This document shows positions 49,543 to 61,291 of a stretch of 64,000 nt of DNA, piece by piece; the first letter of the stretch is position 1, and each line of letters opens with the position of its first letter. The position numbers and the translations under genes are program-made. The DNA comes from Bos javanicus (lineage: Eukaryota > Chordata > Mammalia > Artiodactyla > Bovidae). The stretch covers positions 79,506,178-79,570,177 of the forward strand of contig NC_083875.1 in assembly GCF_032452875.1 (NCBI RefSeq). Reading direction: 5' to 3'. The notes under the pieces are model-generated. The model made no database searches and was not told where the DNA came from. It saw only the letters and a list, made by a program, of their open reading frames with translations.

Positions 49543-49691
49543 CTTTGATAGAAAGAAAAAAGAGAGAAAACTCTTTTCAGAATTTTTGAGTTAAAAATTA
49601 ATCCTGTCATTTTAGAAAGCACTAAACATTCATGAAAGTTAATGAATACACATTTTGGTATTTCAACATGTATTTTTTAAAAATCTGAGAT

Positions 49692-49712
49692 GTGTGTGTG
49701 TGTGTGTGTGCA
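49692..49712. repeat. (TG)n microsatellite
   Basis: About ten TG units end in a CA run at the edge of a SINE. Confidence 0.9.
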
Positions 49713-49919
49713 CACACTCAAGAATGGTTGACTCTTTGTGACCCCGTGAACTGTAGCCCACCAGGCTCCTCTGTCCATGGAATTTTCCAGGCAAGAATAC
49801 TGGAGTGGGTTGCCATTTCCTATTCCATGGGATGTTCCCAACCCAGGGATCAAACCTGTATCTTCAGTGTCTCCTGCATTGGAAGGCAGATTCTCTATCA
49901 CTGAGCCGCCTGGGAAGCC
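49713..49919 (-). mobile_element. Bov-tA SINE (antisense)
   Basis: It runs from gactctttgtgaccccgtga to gagccgcctgggaagc. The usual start is replaced by the TG/CA repeat. Confidence 0.9.
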
Positions 49920-49934
49920 TGAGATCTTTCTCGA

Positions 49935-50322
49935 AGATCTAAGAACTGGTGCTTTTGAACTGTGGATTGGAGAAGACTCTTGAGAGTCCCTTGGACTGCA
50001 AGGAGATCAAACCAGTCCATCCTGAAGGAAATCAGTCCTGAATAGTCATTGGAAGGACTGATGCTAAAGCTGAAACTCCAATACTTTGGCCACCTGATGC
50101 GAAGAACCAACTCATTAGAAAAGACCCTGATGCTGGGAAAGATTGAAGACAGGAGGAGAAGGGGACAACAGAGGATGAGATAGTTGGATGGCATCATGAA
50201 CTCAATGGACATGAGTTTGAGTATGCTCCGGGAGATAGTGATGGACAGGGAAGCCTGGAGTGCTGTGGTCCATGGGGTCACAAAGAGTTAGACATGACTG
50301 AGCAACTGAACTGAACTGAAAT
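49935..50322 (+). mobile_element. BovB 3' fragment
   Basis: ggtgcttttgaactgtggat, caaggagatcaaaccagtcc and gactgagcaactgaactgaa are the sense BovB end. It is only ~400 bp from the 5'-most exon in the window. Confidence 0.9.
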
Positions 50323-51224
50323 CAATGAATGATATGTTTTATTTCCAATTTAACTAAAATGAGGTTACCACTTCAATAAGTGAAAAGTCATTTAACATTC
50401 TGCTATTAGCTTTTCTATATTAGATCTATCTAATTACATATATACAAATTACACAAAAAATTACATATACATAATATATATTATATAAAAATTATACATA
50501 TATTCCTCATAGCAAGTGAAAAAAAGAATAAAGTTAAGTATTATCTCCCCTCCAACTCTCCACAGATTCCCATCTACAGCAAGGTAAGGAAAACAATGCC
50601 ACTGAACCGGCTTGATTGTTTTCTTCCTCAACAATAGGTGTTTAAAACCATGCAGAAGGAGGGAAGGGAGAAGGAGGAGGGACAGTTAGCAAAAGCAGGA
50701 TTAAAAATATAGTATATTTTCTTAGGTAGTTTTAGAAATATACTTTCACATACACTTTAAAATCATTTAAAAGGTTTCCAGGTTTCTAACTGGAATTAAT
50801 GAAATTTATATGCTAATTTTGGAAAGGTTCACAATTTTTATTGAAATCTGGCTCAACTTTTTCTTAAATTATAACCTAAAGATACAATCACCTTTTTCAT
50901 TTTCTTGCTACAGAATCATTATCTTAAACTTACTTCTGAGTATTTTTATTAGTTTTCAATAGTTTCTTGGGTTCTCTAAGCACATAAATCATATCACTTG
51001 CAATTTTAAAAATTTTATCTCCTCTTTTAGTATTTATAATAGTTACTTTATTTTCTACTTTTATTATATTTCAAGAAATGAAACAATCTCAAAAACTATT
51101 CTGAATACAGTGGTAAGAACTAAAGCTATCTTGCTTATAATTTAAATAAAAATATCTTGCCATAAGATGCAATATTTGCTGATTGTTTTTCTTAATGTCA
51201 ACTTTATCTTATTTAAATAATGAG

Positions 51225-51335
51225 CTAATATTGAATAATTTCTATGTGCCAGATACTGCTCTAAGTATTTTTATACCTTTTAAGTCATTAAATCCTCACA
51301 ACAGCCCTCTGTAGTAGGTGCTTATTTCTTCCTAC
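51225..51335 (-). mobile_element. MIR SINE (antisense)
   Basis: tttctatgtgccagatactg and aaatcctcacaacagccctc are MIR antisense landmarks. Confidence 0.75.
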
Positions 51336-51399
51336 AACTGGAGCAATTTCCCCCATACGTCTTATTACACTTAAGTGTTTTTAATTGTTTCATTAAATG

Positions 51400-52085
51400 A
51401 CTTTTCAGCATCCACAAACAGAACCACATGGCTTTTCTCCTTAAGTCTGTTGATATAATTAATTGTGTAAATATGTTTACTATTGTGAATTATCCTTGCA
51501 CTCCAAGAAAAAGTTTTTCTCTTATATGCTATATGATGAGATCAGCTAGATTTCACTTAGAATTTTTGCATCTAAAACTTGGTCTTTTAAAAAAAAAATT
51601 ACCTTTACTAAGTATTGATATAATATTACACTAGCTCCAGAAAAACATATTTAAAAGGTATCCACCATTTACTAGAATGAGAAAAATCTATTTTTAGAAG
51701 TAAATACAAATCAGTTGGAATATCATCCTGATATGGTGACTACTAAATACATTTTTAATTTCTTTTCAACAGCTGTATCTCTACAGCTGTTGTAGTATCT
51801 CTACTTTTTTCAGTTTCAGTATTTCTAGTTTGTCCTATTTGTTCTATTTCTATCTCATTTTCAGCATTTTTAAAAAATTCTCTTACTTTCTTTTGGATTT
51901 ATTTTTGTTGTTCTAATATCTTGAGTATTTTAATACTTTTAATTAATACTCAAAATATCTGGAGTATGTTTTCAGTACTTGAGTAGTAACTTATTTTCAG
52001 GTTTTTTATTTTAAATAATGCAGTTATGAAAGGCATTCCGTTTTCCTCCAAACAGCAGTTTAGCTATGTCCCATAAGTCTATAAA
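51400..52085 (-). mobile_element. Old L1 fragment (antisense)
   Basis: cttttcagcatccacaaaca, ccttaagtctgttgatataa and agcagtttagctatgtccca resemble antisense L1 ORF2. Confidence 0.55.
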
Positions 52086-52109
52086 GAGTTCTCCTTTGCT
52101 GTACTTTCT

Positions 52110-52360
52110 AGATCAGAGCCATCCAACTGAGCCTTCTGCCAGAATGGAAATGTTCCATACCCGCACTGTCCAGTGTGGTGGCCACTAGCCATGTGTGGCT
52201 ACTGAGCACAGCAAATAAGCCTACTGCCTCTTAAGAAGTGAATTTTAAATTCTTAAAACAACTGTCTTTTAATCACGCTGTATTTCTTGCAGCTTTTGCT
52301 CTAGCAGCTATGTGAGTGCCATGTGGTTATGGGTTTTGTACTGTATAAAGGTCAGTGTTC
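52110..52360. mobile_element. MER3-like hAT DNA transposon remnant
   Basis: cagagccatccaactgagcc, ggaaatgttccatacccgca and ggccactagccatgtgtggc match the MER3-type pattern. Confidence 0.6.
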
Positions 52361-52951
52361 TGTACGGCAAATGAAACCACCAACAAAATGAAATGGCACC
52401 GTGACAAATGGGAGAAAATATCTGCAAATCCTAAATCCGATGAAGGGTTAACACCCAAAATATATGAAGAACTCCTACAACTCGATAGCAAAAAACACAC
52501 AAACAACTGAAAAGTGGACAAAGGATCTGAATGGACATTTTTTCAAAGATATACATATGGCCAACAGGTAAATGTAAAGGTACTCAACATCACTAATCAT
52601 CAGGAAAATGCAAATTAAAACCACAATGAGATTTCACCTCACACCTGCTTGAATGGCTGTTATCAAAAGGACAAAGAAGTGTTGGTGAGAATGTAGAGAA
52701 AAGAGAACCCTTCTGAATCACTGGTGGGAATGTAAATTGGTGCACTCACTGTGGAAAACAGTATGGCAGTTCCTCAAAAAATGAAAAAATAGCACTAGCA
52801 TTTGATCCAGCATTTCCACTTCTGGGTATTTATTCTTAAAAAACTAATTCAAAAAGACATACGCAACTCCCTATCATGTTTAATAGATCATTACCTACAA
52901 CAGCCAACACATGGAAGGAACTTAAATATCCACTGATGAATGAATGGATAA

Positions 52952-53739
52952 AGAAGTTCAGCTCAGTCACTCAGTCATGTCTGACTCTGTGACCCCCATG
53001 GACTACAGCATGCCAGGCTTTCCTGTCCATCAACAACTCCTGGAGCTTGCTCAAACTCATGTCCATTGAGTTGGTGATGCCATCCAACCATCTCATCCTC
53101 TGTTGTCCCCTTTTCCTCCTGCCTTCAGTATTTCCCAGCATCAGGGTCTTTTCTAATGAGCCAGTTCTTTGCATCAGGTAGCCAAAGTATTGGAGTTTCA
53201 GCTTCAGCATCAGTCCTTCCAATGACTCTTCAGGACTGATTTCCTTCAGGATGGACTGGTTTGATCTCCTTGCAGTCCAAGGGACTCTCAAGAGTCTTCT
53301 CCAACACCACAGTTCAAAAGCAACAATTCTTTGGCACCCACCTTTCTTTACAGTCCAACCCTCACATACATACATGACTAATGGAAAAACCATAGCTTTG
53401 ACTGCTACTGCTAAGTCACTTCAGTCGTGTCTGACTCTGTGCGACCCCATAGACGGCAGCCCACCAGGCTCCCCCGTCCCTGGGATTCTCCAGGCAAGAA
53501 CATGGAGTGGGTTGCCATTTCCTTCTCCGATGCATGAAAGTGAAAAGTGAAGGTAAAGTCGCTCAGTCGTGTCCGACTCTTAGCGACCCCATGGACTGCA
53601 GCCTACCAGGCTCCTCCGTCCATGGGATTTTCCAGGCAAGAGTACTGGAGTGGGGTGCCATTGCTTTCTCCATAGCTTTGACTAGATGGACCTATGTCAG
53701 CAAAGTAATACCTCTGCTTTTTAATATGCTGTCTAGAAG
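52952..53739 (-). mobile_element. BovB 3' fragment inside L1, itself split by Bov-A2
   Basis: The element at 52957-53734 encodes on the minus strand YVCEGWTVKKGGCQRI and KLKLQYFGYLMQRTGS. agaag of the L1 repeats at 52952-52956 and 53735-53739. The BovB sequence breaks at 53403 and resumes at 53670. Confidence 0.88.
53390..53683 (-). mobile_element. Bov-A2 SINE with exact 14-bp target-site duplication
   Basis: The element at 53404-53669 is flanked by ccatagctttgact at 53390-53403 and 53670-53683, both BovB sequence. It is the youngest layer of a three-level nest. Confidence 0.95.
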
Positions 53740-54364
53740 ATGTGGTATGTATATAATGCATGACCCTGTGTGCACACACGTGTGAGCACAATGGAGTATT
53801 ATTTAGCCATAAAAAAAGGAAATTTTGCTATTTGTAACAACATGGATAGACCTTGAGGACACTATGTTAATAACTGAAATAGGTAAAAAATAAAGGCAAA
53901 TACTGTATGATCTTGCCTATGTGTGGAGTCTTTAAAAAAAAAACTCATAGAGAACACAATAGAGGCTTCCATAGGCAGGGGGTAGAGGGTGTGACCCCCT
54001 CTACCGAAAGTGGGTCACAAAGTATGAATTTCCAGTTACAAATAAGTAAGTCATGGTGATATAATGTTAACTAGACTTACTGTGGTGATCCTTTTACAAT
54101 ATCTACACACTGAATCGTTATGTTACACACCTAAAACACATTCTACATGCCAATTATATCTCAATGGAAAATGAAGGTTTGCAGTTATAATAGCATCTTC
54201 AAGGACTGCAACTTGTAAACACACAATATCTCATGCTTTTGACCCTGAATTATTCTTTGTCAGACATCAATATTACCACATTTCCTTTATTTGTATTTAC
54301 CTATTAAACCTCTGCCCAATCATTCATTTCAGCTTTATTATTACTATACAAATATTAATTAAAA

Positions 54365-54553
54365 GATTAGAAAAGATTGAGGGCATGAAGAGAAGGGGAA
54401 GACAGAGGATGAGATGGTTGTATAGCATCACTGACTCAATGGACATGAGTCTGAGCAAACTCCAAGAGATAGTGAAGGACAGGGAAGCCTGGTGTGCTGC
54501 AGTCCATGGGGTCGCAAAAAGCAGGACATGACTTACCAACTGAACAATAACAA
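54365..54553 (+). mobile_element. BovB 3' fragment
   Basis: gacagaggatgagatggttg, gactcaatggacatgagtct and gctgcagtccatggggtcgc are the sense BovB terminal ~190 bp. Confidence 0.9.
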
Positions 54554-55164
54554 CAATATACACATACACATATTCTCCCCATCTGGCAAATTGTATAATT
54601 TTCATTATCTGATTTTTGAGGCCATTTTGACTTATAGTTAATAATGACAGATATACGTTTAATTTCATTCCTTCTCCCCTTCCATTTTGTTTTCTTTCTA
54701 CTATTCATTAAATGTTTTTTTCCTTCTTTACACCTTATTTTACTTACTTGGTTACATTTTCCACATTTTCTTTTCTTCTTCTGTCATTTGGAAGCTTTCT
54801 ATTGTGCTTTTCCAACTCCATTTCTCATCCTCACAATTATGATTAACTTTGTGTGTAGACATTTCTCTAGTACTATATTATATTAAATAAATGAGCAATC
54901 CAACCAGGACAAGTTAGCTTTCACTCCTCTCATATTACTCCTTTTAGAACATTTTCCCTTAACACAATTTATAAATTCTAAGTCTTCTATCTTGATATCT
55001 TTTTCATTTATTTTTCTCAGCGAGGGTTCAGGGCAGTATATTTTCTGAATTCTACATACACAAACACACAGTTTGTTGGCAGTGACAAACAAATGACGGA
55101 TTTTACAAAAGACATTTGGCTCTCCTCTAGCTTCCACAGATGAGGGTCCAATACTAACCTGTTT

Positions 55165-55432
55165 CCACACAGAGAACAACATAGTGATTAGGAGCTCACA
55201 GTCTATAGCCAGACTATCTAGGTCTGAACTCCAACTCCACTACGTGCCACATGCACGATCCTGGCAGGTTACTAAACCACTCACGCCTCCTTTTTCTCTT
55301 CTGTGGATAACAATCTTACTGGATTGTTTGTTGTGTCAATGAAGAGTATCACATGTGTCAGCACTTAAAGAAGCCCTGGCACATGATACATTTTTCAATA
55401 AATGTTAGCTGTTATTACTATTATTTAAGTAC
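55165..55432 (+). mobile_element. MIR SINE
   Basis: The order actccaactccactacgtgc, tactaaaccactcacgcctc, gccctggcacatgatacatt, ataaatgttagctgttatta is MIR sense. Confidence 0.8.
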
Positions 55433-56539
55433 TGCAGCCAGTTCTATACCTGAAACTTAAATATTTCACTGGTATGTATAAAAGATTCCTGTCTTCCTTA
55501 TTTCTTTCTAGGAGTCAGTGAGTCATTTCAACTCGAAACTTTAACCTCTTCCAAGCACACAAAATTCTTAATAAATGGTTAATTATAGTAAGGCAGAACA
55601 AGGTTCAGGCTGAGGTCAAAGGGCATAACAGATTTATCTGAAGTGTTCTAATTTTATACAAGACAATGTATTCTGTTATTACTTTTAAAATGATGGTTAA
55701 TTCTGGTCACAGTGAAGGGAGCTATATTTGGAAATTCTGATTATAATGAAGATCATCTGAACAAAACAGGGTCCCCCAGAAAGAAATCAATCAAATGAGG
55801 TAACTCAAACTGAATAAACCACAATCTATTAATACTCAAGTTGATACAGAAAGGCCATATTTGAGTAACTTATTTAACCATGAGCCAAAGGATAAACTTT
55901 AATGTGTGTAACATAAATATGCTAAGAACTGTCAAGCCTGTCACTTGAATACAATCAAAATATTAAATTGCCAGAGTGAAACCAGCATCTAATGGCACTG
56001 GCCTCTAATAATATCCATGTAAAGGCTGAAGTTTTATTAAGCACATGCTCAGTAACAAGGGCAGATACAAAGAAAGACAAGATGTTTTAGGCCCTAATCA
56101 TTAAATGTATTGTGAATCACAGACAAAATTTTCAAGTTAAAGCTAGCACTGTAATTTAACACATGAGGGGGAGCTAGGTTAATCTGAAGGTACCTACCAT
56201 AAGCTGCATATGTTATTAATAACTTTACAGAGAAAAAAATACATGCTTCTAATATGGCAAGTATTATAACAGAAAGTCATACTAAAAATAGGAAGATGAG
56301 ATCCTTGGTCTGGAGGGGTAATGTTGGCCACATGAATCTCAATCACTCCACACATCCTCACAAAAACAAGTAAAGAAAATCAACAAGCAGTGCAAATAAA
56401 AGCACACATGCCCAGGCCTGCAGCATTACTAGACGACAGAATGTAAGAGACTTGCTCATAGGTAGAAAGATGGGCAGATATACCAGGGAAGTGGAAACAA
56501 AGTAGACTGCAGGCCAAAAAATACTAAGTAAGACAAGGA

Positions 56540-56960
56540 ATTTTATAAAGCCACAATTCATAGTGAAAAGTAATATAGCAAGACACAGTGTCTACACACC
56601 AGAAAAGAACAACCTATTATATAAAGCAGAAACTACAGGAAACGTAGAAGAAAGAGACACACTACTGACAGATTCCAACACTCCACTCTCATTACAAGAC
56701 AGAACAACTGAACAAAAGAATATTTATATAGCTCTAAGTAACATAATTCATAAGGCAAATTTTATGTAGATATGTTGAACACTATATCCTGATAGTAGAG
56801 AATGCACCTTCTTCTAAGAATATGTGGAATATTCACAAAAATTGCTCATGTATTAGGTCAAAAGGAAATGCCAGTAAGTTCCATATAAGAGAAACATTAC
56901 AAACAAAACCCTCTGATCACCATATAAAATAGAGCTACAAATTAAAATCAAAATGAAAAT
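56540..56960 (+). mobile_element. Ancient L1/HAL1-type fragment
   Basis: accttcttctaagaatatgt, ctcatgtattaggtcaaaag and accctctgatcaccatataa match the endonuclease part of old L1-like elements. Confidence 0.5.
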
Positions 56961-57260
56961 AAACAAAGAGGGCGGATAACCATGGAGAGACAAGGGAGAC
57001 AGGTTGACTTTGGTGTCAGATCTTGAACAGAATGAGAAGGGCATCTGCCCAAAAATGCAAAGGAGAGACTGTTAAGTACACTGGAATTGATCAAATAAGT
57101 AAATATATTAAGAACAGTATAAGCCAAAATTCTCCATTTTGGAAAAGGAAACCGAAAATATGGAAAGAAAACTAGAATAAAATCTGTGCAACTGAAGGTA
57201 TCAGTGTGACCTCATGGAGATACTATGTGTACACATATGTGTGTATGTGTATAACATACA

Positions 57261-57530
57261 CACAGAAATAAACATATACATGTTATACATTACTACTGAT
57301 GAAAATTTCTACATACACACTCGTATATACAAATATATATTCCCTAGCTCCCTTCATGAACAGGTCCAATAATAATGTACACACTATGCACACACAAAAA
57401 TAAACATATACCTACTATAAATTACTACCAATGAAAATTTCTACATAAATGCTTGTATATACAAATATATGTTCCTCAGCTCCGTCCATGGACAGGTCCA
57501 GTAACAATGTACACACGATGCACACAGATC
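57261..57530. repeat. 132-bp direct tandem duplication
   Basis: Two units start at about 57261 and 57393, e.g. gaaaatttctacatacacac/gaaaatttctacataaatgc and gaacaggtccaataataatg/ggacaggtccagtaacaatg. They differ at roughly one site in eight. Confidence 0.85.
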
Positions 57531-57589
57531 TTATTTTTAAAATATTATTCTCCACTAAAATAAATCAGGGCTTTTTGAAGAAATGACTG

Positions 57590-57745
57590 CTTTGGATGAG
57601 ATGGCTGGATGGCATCACGGACTCAATGGACATGAGTCTGAGTAAACTCCGGGAGTTGGTGATGGACAGGGAGACCTGGCATGCTGCGATTCATGGAGTC
57701 GCAAAGAGTCGGACACGACTGAGCGACTGAACTGAACTGACTGAG
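57590..57745 (+). mobile_element. BovB 3' end
   Basis: Only the last ~155 bp remain (ggatgagatggctggatggc to cgactgaactgaactgac). The sequence is close to consensus, so it is probably young. Confidence 0.9.
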
Positions 57746-58189
57746 GCTGGGGCATGGAAAGGCAAGATAAGCCTTGGGCATCTTATGCCAAAACACAAGA
57801 ACACCCATAAAGAATGACAGGGACGTGTCAACAGAACACACAACCCAGCATGAAGGGATCACAACAGCCAAATCCTGGGCAGCTGAAACACCAAAATACT
57901 GATAGCAGCAAACTACAGCCCACTGATTAAACAGGAAACAACTCTATACTGATATCAACATGTAGAATACTTACCGATTACAAACAGAAAAAAGGTGACT
58001 TTACAGTGGAAAAGTCTGGCAGACAACAACTTAATCAGGTGATTAAATTATTACTATCAGCAATAAAACAAAATCCTGTGCCACCAACACACAACATCAC
58101 TACTGTGATGCCCCCACCACAGATGCCTGACTTAAATCAAGTCATGAGGAACAGGAGACATCTCCAAACTGAGAACCACTCTACAAAGT

Positions 58190-58545
58190 AAGTGCTTTCA
58201 TTTTCCAAAGTGCCAAGGTCATGAACATTAAAGACCGCAAACTGTTCCTGACGAAAATAGTCTAAAGAGACTTGACAACTAAATACACTATGTGGTTTGA
58301 GCTGAATTTTTGTGCTATTAAGGTCACTGATGAGAAAACAGGTGAAAACTTAAATGAGGGTCTAAAGATTAGATGGGGTTCAAATATCAATGATAATTTC
58401 CTGATGTTGACAGCTTTTCCATAGTTATATAGAACACTGAAAGTGTTCTAGAATGATGGGGCATCATTTTTGAAGTCCAACATGTAGATAAAGGATACAA
58501 CTTTTCAGTAAGTTTGAAACTATTTCAAAATAAAATATTTAGAAA
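58190..58545 (+). mobile_element. Old L1 (L1M-type) 3' end
   Basis: gacttgacaactaaatacac, gataatttcctgatgttgac, ggggcatcatttttgaagtc and agtttgaaactatttcaaaa follow ancient L1 3' end order. Confidence 0.6.
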
Positions 58546-58614
58546 ATGATGATCTTTGAACTAGAGCCTTCTTGACATATGTTCGAGAGGGTCATTTTAA
58601 GTTCCTAATAGGAT

Positions 58615-58870
58615 CTTCATAGTTCATTCATCTGTTACCTCATTTATTTAACAAATACTTACTGCACATCTACTAAATGCCTTACTATAAATACAAAGCC
58701 CAGCAACAGAGGTACTGTCCCTGATCTCGTGAAACATACAATTTGGGTTGGGGGGGGGGGGGTATGCAGTGAGGAAAGGTATTAACCAGCCACATACAAA
58801 AACAATGTAGAATTGTGAAGAGTGCCCTAAAGGAGAAAATGACAAGCAATATTTATTAAAGGGACTGACT
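58615..58870 (-). mobile_element. L2 LINE remnant (antisense) with a G14-type run
   Basis: ttatttaacaaatacttact, acatctactaaatgccttac and ctgtccctgatctcgtgaaa are antisense L2; a homopolymer G run lies at 58749-58762. Confidence 0.65.
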
Positions 58871-60296
58871 AATCCTGTATGCGGAGTCAGAGAACAGAAA
58901 GTCAAGAGAAAGCTCAGCTCAACTTCCAAGTATGGAATTAACTAACATGAGCAAGGTGGGAATGCTAGAGTTGACTTCAAAATTCTTTTTTGCTGCCTGG
59001 TTCCATATATGTTCAATTTATATAAGGGAGTGGTTAAAAATCTTCATATACTTTGGAGATACTGGGGAGGAAGGTCAGGGAGAGAAAGAGGGAGCCTGTG
59101 AGTACAGCTCTCTAAATTACTAAAACACAAGACTGCCATCTAGTGGTAATTTGAGCAAACCCTTTTTGAGTAAGGTCAACGGAAGGGAGAGTGACGGATT
59201 ACAATGGCTGTCAGTGTATACCGTGATATAAATTCATAAACAAACAAACAAAAAATTCATAAACACAAATTCACAAATAAGATCACCCATTGCAATAAAA
59301 CTAAAACTAAGAAAACTAAATATTTAATATAATCACCTAAAAATTCTCCAAGAAAAAGGCAACTTATGAAACGAAACCAATTCTGCCCTTTTTTGAGGGA
59401 CACTGACAAAGAGCAAGACCTCCCTCCACTGGGCATACCTGCTAGAAGAACCCAACATTTAAATACTCCCCCAAGCAGCATGTCTCAACAAAAAACAAAA
59501 AGAAACTTACAATTTCCTAATTAACATTACTTCCTGACTTCAATCATGCATGGCAATCAACTAAATTCTTCCAGCTGAAGACGTTTCCACTGCAAATATT
59601 TTCAGCCATCATTACCATCCCTGAAGTGAATTCAATATGAATCTCATGACAATTAATTACATATATAATTATCATTTCTTAAGATTTTGAATTCTAATTT
59701 ACTAAATGTTGGTCTATTCCTTCTTCTAACTCTATAGATAACCAGGCAAACCAAGATTTGCTGTATGTTGCATTAATCTAACAAATCTAGTATTAGGGTT
59801 CATTTAAAAATTACATCTACCAAACAGCTCCTTCTATAGCTCCTCGTTAAGTACTTACAAGTATAGCAAAATAAAAGAAGACTGGCAACAGTTAACATCC
59901 TGTCAGAATCTGGAAGGAATCTCTACTTATCTTAAGGCAGATGGAGCAGGACTGAGAGAAATCCAGTTCAGAATATGCCTCACAATCTATTTTCAAATAC
60001 ATATTTTGGTTTTCCACAGCTAAAAGAAGTGTTATACTACACTGTGAAGGCTCTTAAAGAATAACACATGAAGAATATAATGAATAAAAATAGAAAACAT
60101 AAAAAATATCAATTATAAGAACCTTAAATAGGTCAAAATTACATATTAAAAGGCAGGAGTCAAACAACAAAATGCAACCTCCATTCACAAAAATAATGAG
60201 CAAAGACGCATCAAATTCAAACCAATATAATTTTAAATATAATTCTAGGCCATAGATAAGGAATAGAATAAACGTGACTGTTTTGCACTATTAATG

Positions 60297-60512
60297 TGCC
60301 TGTGTGTGTTCAGTCGCATCCCATTCTTTGCAAGCCCACAGACTGCAGTCCACCAGGCTCCTCTGTTCACGGAATTCTCTAGGCAAAAACACTTGAGTAG
60401 GTTGCCATTTCCTTTTTCGGGGTATCTATCCCACCCAGGGATCAAACCCATGTCTCCTGAGTTTGCTGCACTGGCAGGTAGATTCTTTACCACTAGCACC
60501 ACCAACGGGTAT
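60297..60512 (-). mobile_element. Bov-tA SINE (antisense, diverged)
   Basis: gtgtgtgttcagtcgcatcc to a complemented head with cagggatcaaacccatgtct. Confidence 0.88.
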
Positions 60513-60604
60513 ACACAAAACACAAAAAGAACATAGAAAAGTTATAAATGTCTATGTGCCAAATGATAAAGCATTAAAATAGAAAACAAATTTTGATAGA
60601 AAAG

Positions 60605-60812
60605 GGGCTTCTCTAGTGGCTCTGTGGTAAAAAGAATTCATCTGCAATGCAGGAGATATGGGTTCGATCCTTGGATCAAGAGGATCCCCTGGAGAAGGAA
60701 ATGGCAACCCACTCCAGTATTCTTGCCTGGGAAATTCCATAGACAGAGGAGTATAGTGGGCTACAATCCATGGCGTCATAAGAGTCAGACATGACTTAGC
60801 GAATAAACTACC
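60605..60812 (+). mobile_element. Bov-tA SINE (sense)
   Basis: ggggcttctctagtggctct, gggttcgatccttggatcaa and agagtcagacatgacttagc. It forms an inverted pair with the SINE at 60297. Confidence 0.9.
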
Positions 60813-61290
60813 ACACTGACAGAAGCATAGTAGAGGTGAAAGACTGTTTAGTTTTCTTAAGCAAACAGACAATATAAAAAATAAAAAGGATATATAAAAC
60901 TGAATAAACAGGTTTATAACAATAAATTTAACAATTTATCTTAAAATTATGTTGCCAACAGAGAATACATATTTTCTAAGAACCCGTGAACACTAACACT
61001 GATCAGATGTTAAGCCATAAAATTATTCCAAATCATAAATTTCACATCAACAAACAAAACTGATTAAAACTTGAATGCAATGACAAAAATCATAACCAAA
61101 ATAATTTAACCAACTAAAAATGTAACAAACCCTTTTCTAAGCAATTATTGGGCCAAAAAGGATATCAAAATCACACCCAGTTAGAAACCACCTAGAAAAT
61201 AACAAGGAGGTATTAGTATCAAAATCTGGAGGGGAGACGGTATGGAATTAAGTTGTAATCAAAACCAAATTGAAAACCTAAATGCTTGCA
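60813..61290. other. Unassigned AT-rich intronic sequence
   Basis: Possibly old L1 material (aaatcacacccagttagaaacc). No gene was seen. Confidence 0.4.
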
Positions 61291-61291
61291 G

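Larger units (their letters stand above)
52362..54175 (+). mobile_element. L1 ORF2 C-terminus and 3' end, split by BovB
   Basis: Sense L1 runs from gggagaaaatatctgcaaat to tcaggaaaatgcaaattaaa, breaks at 52956, and resumes at 53735 with aagatgtggtatgtatataa and aacaacatggatagaccttg. Reading frames are decayed. Confidence 0.85.
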
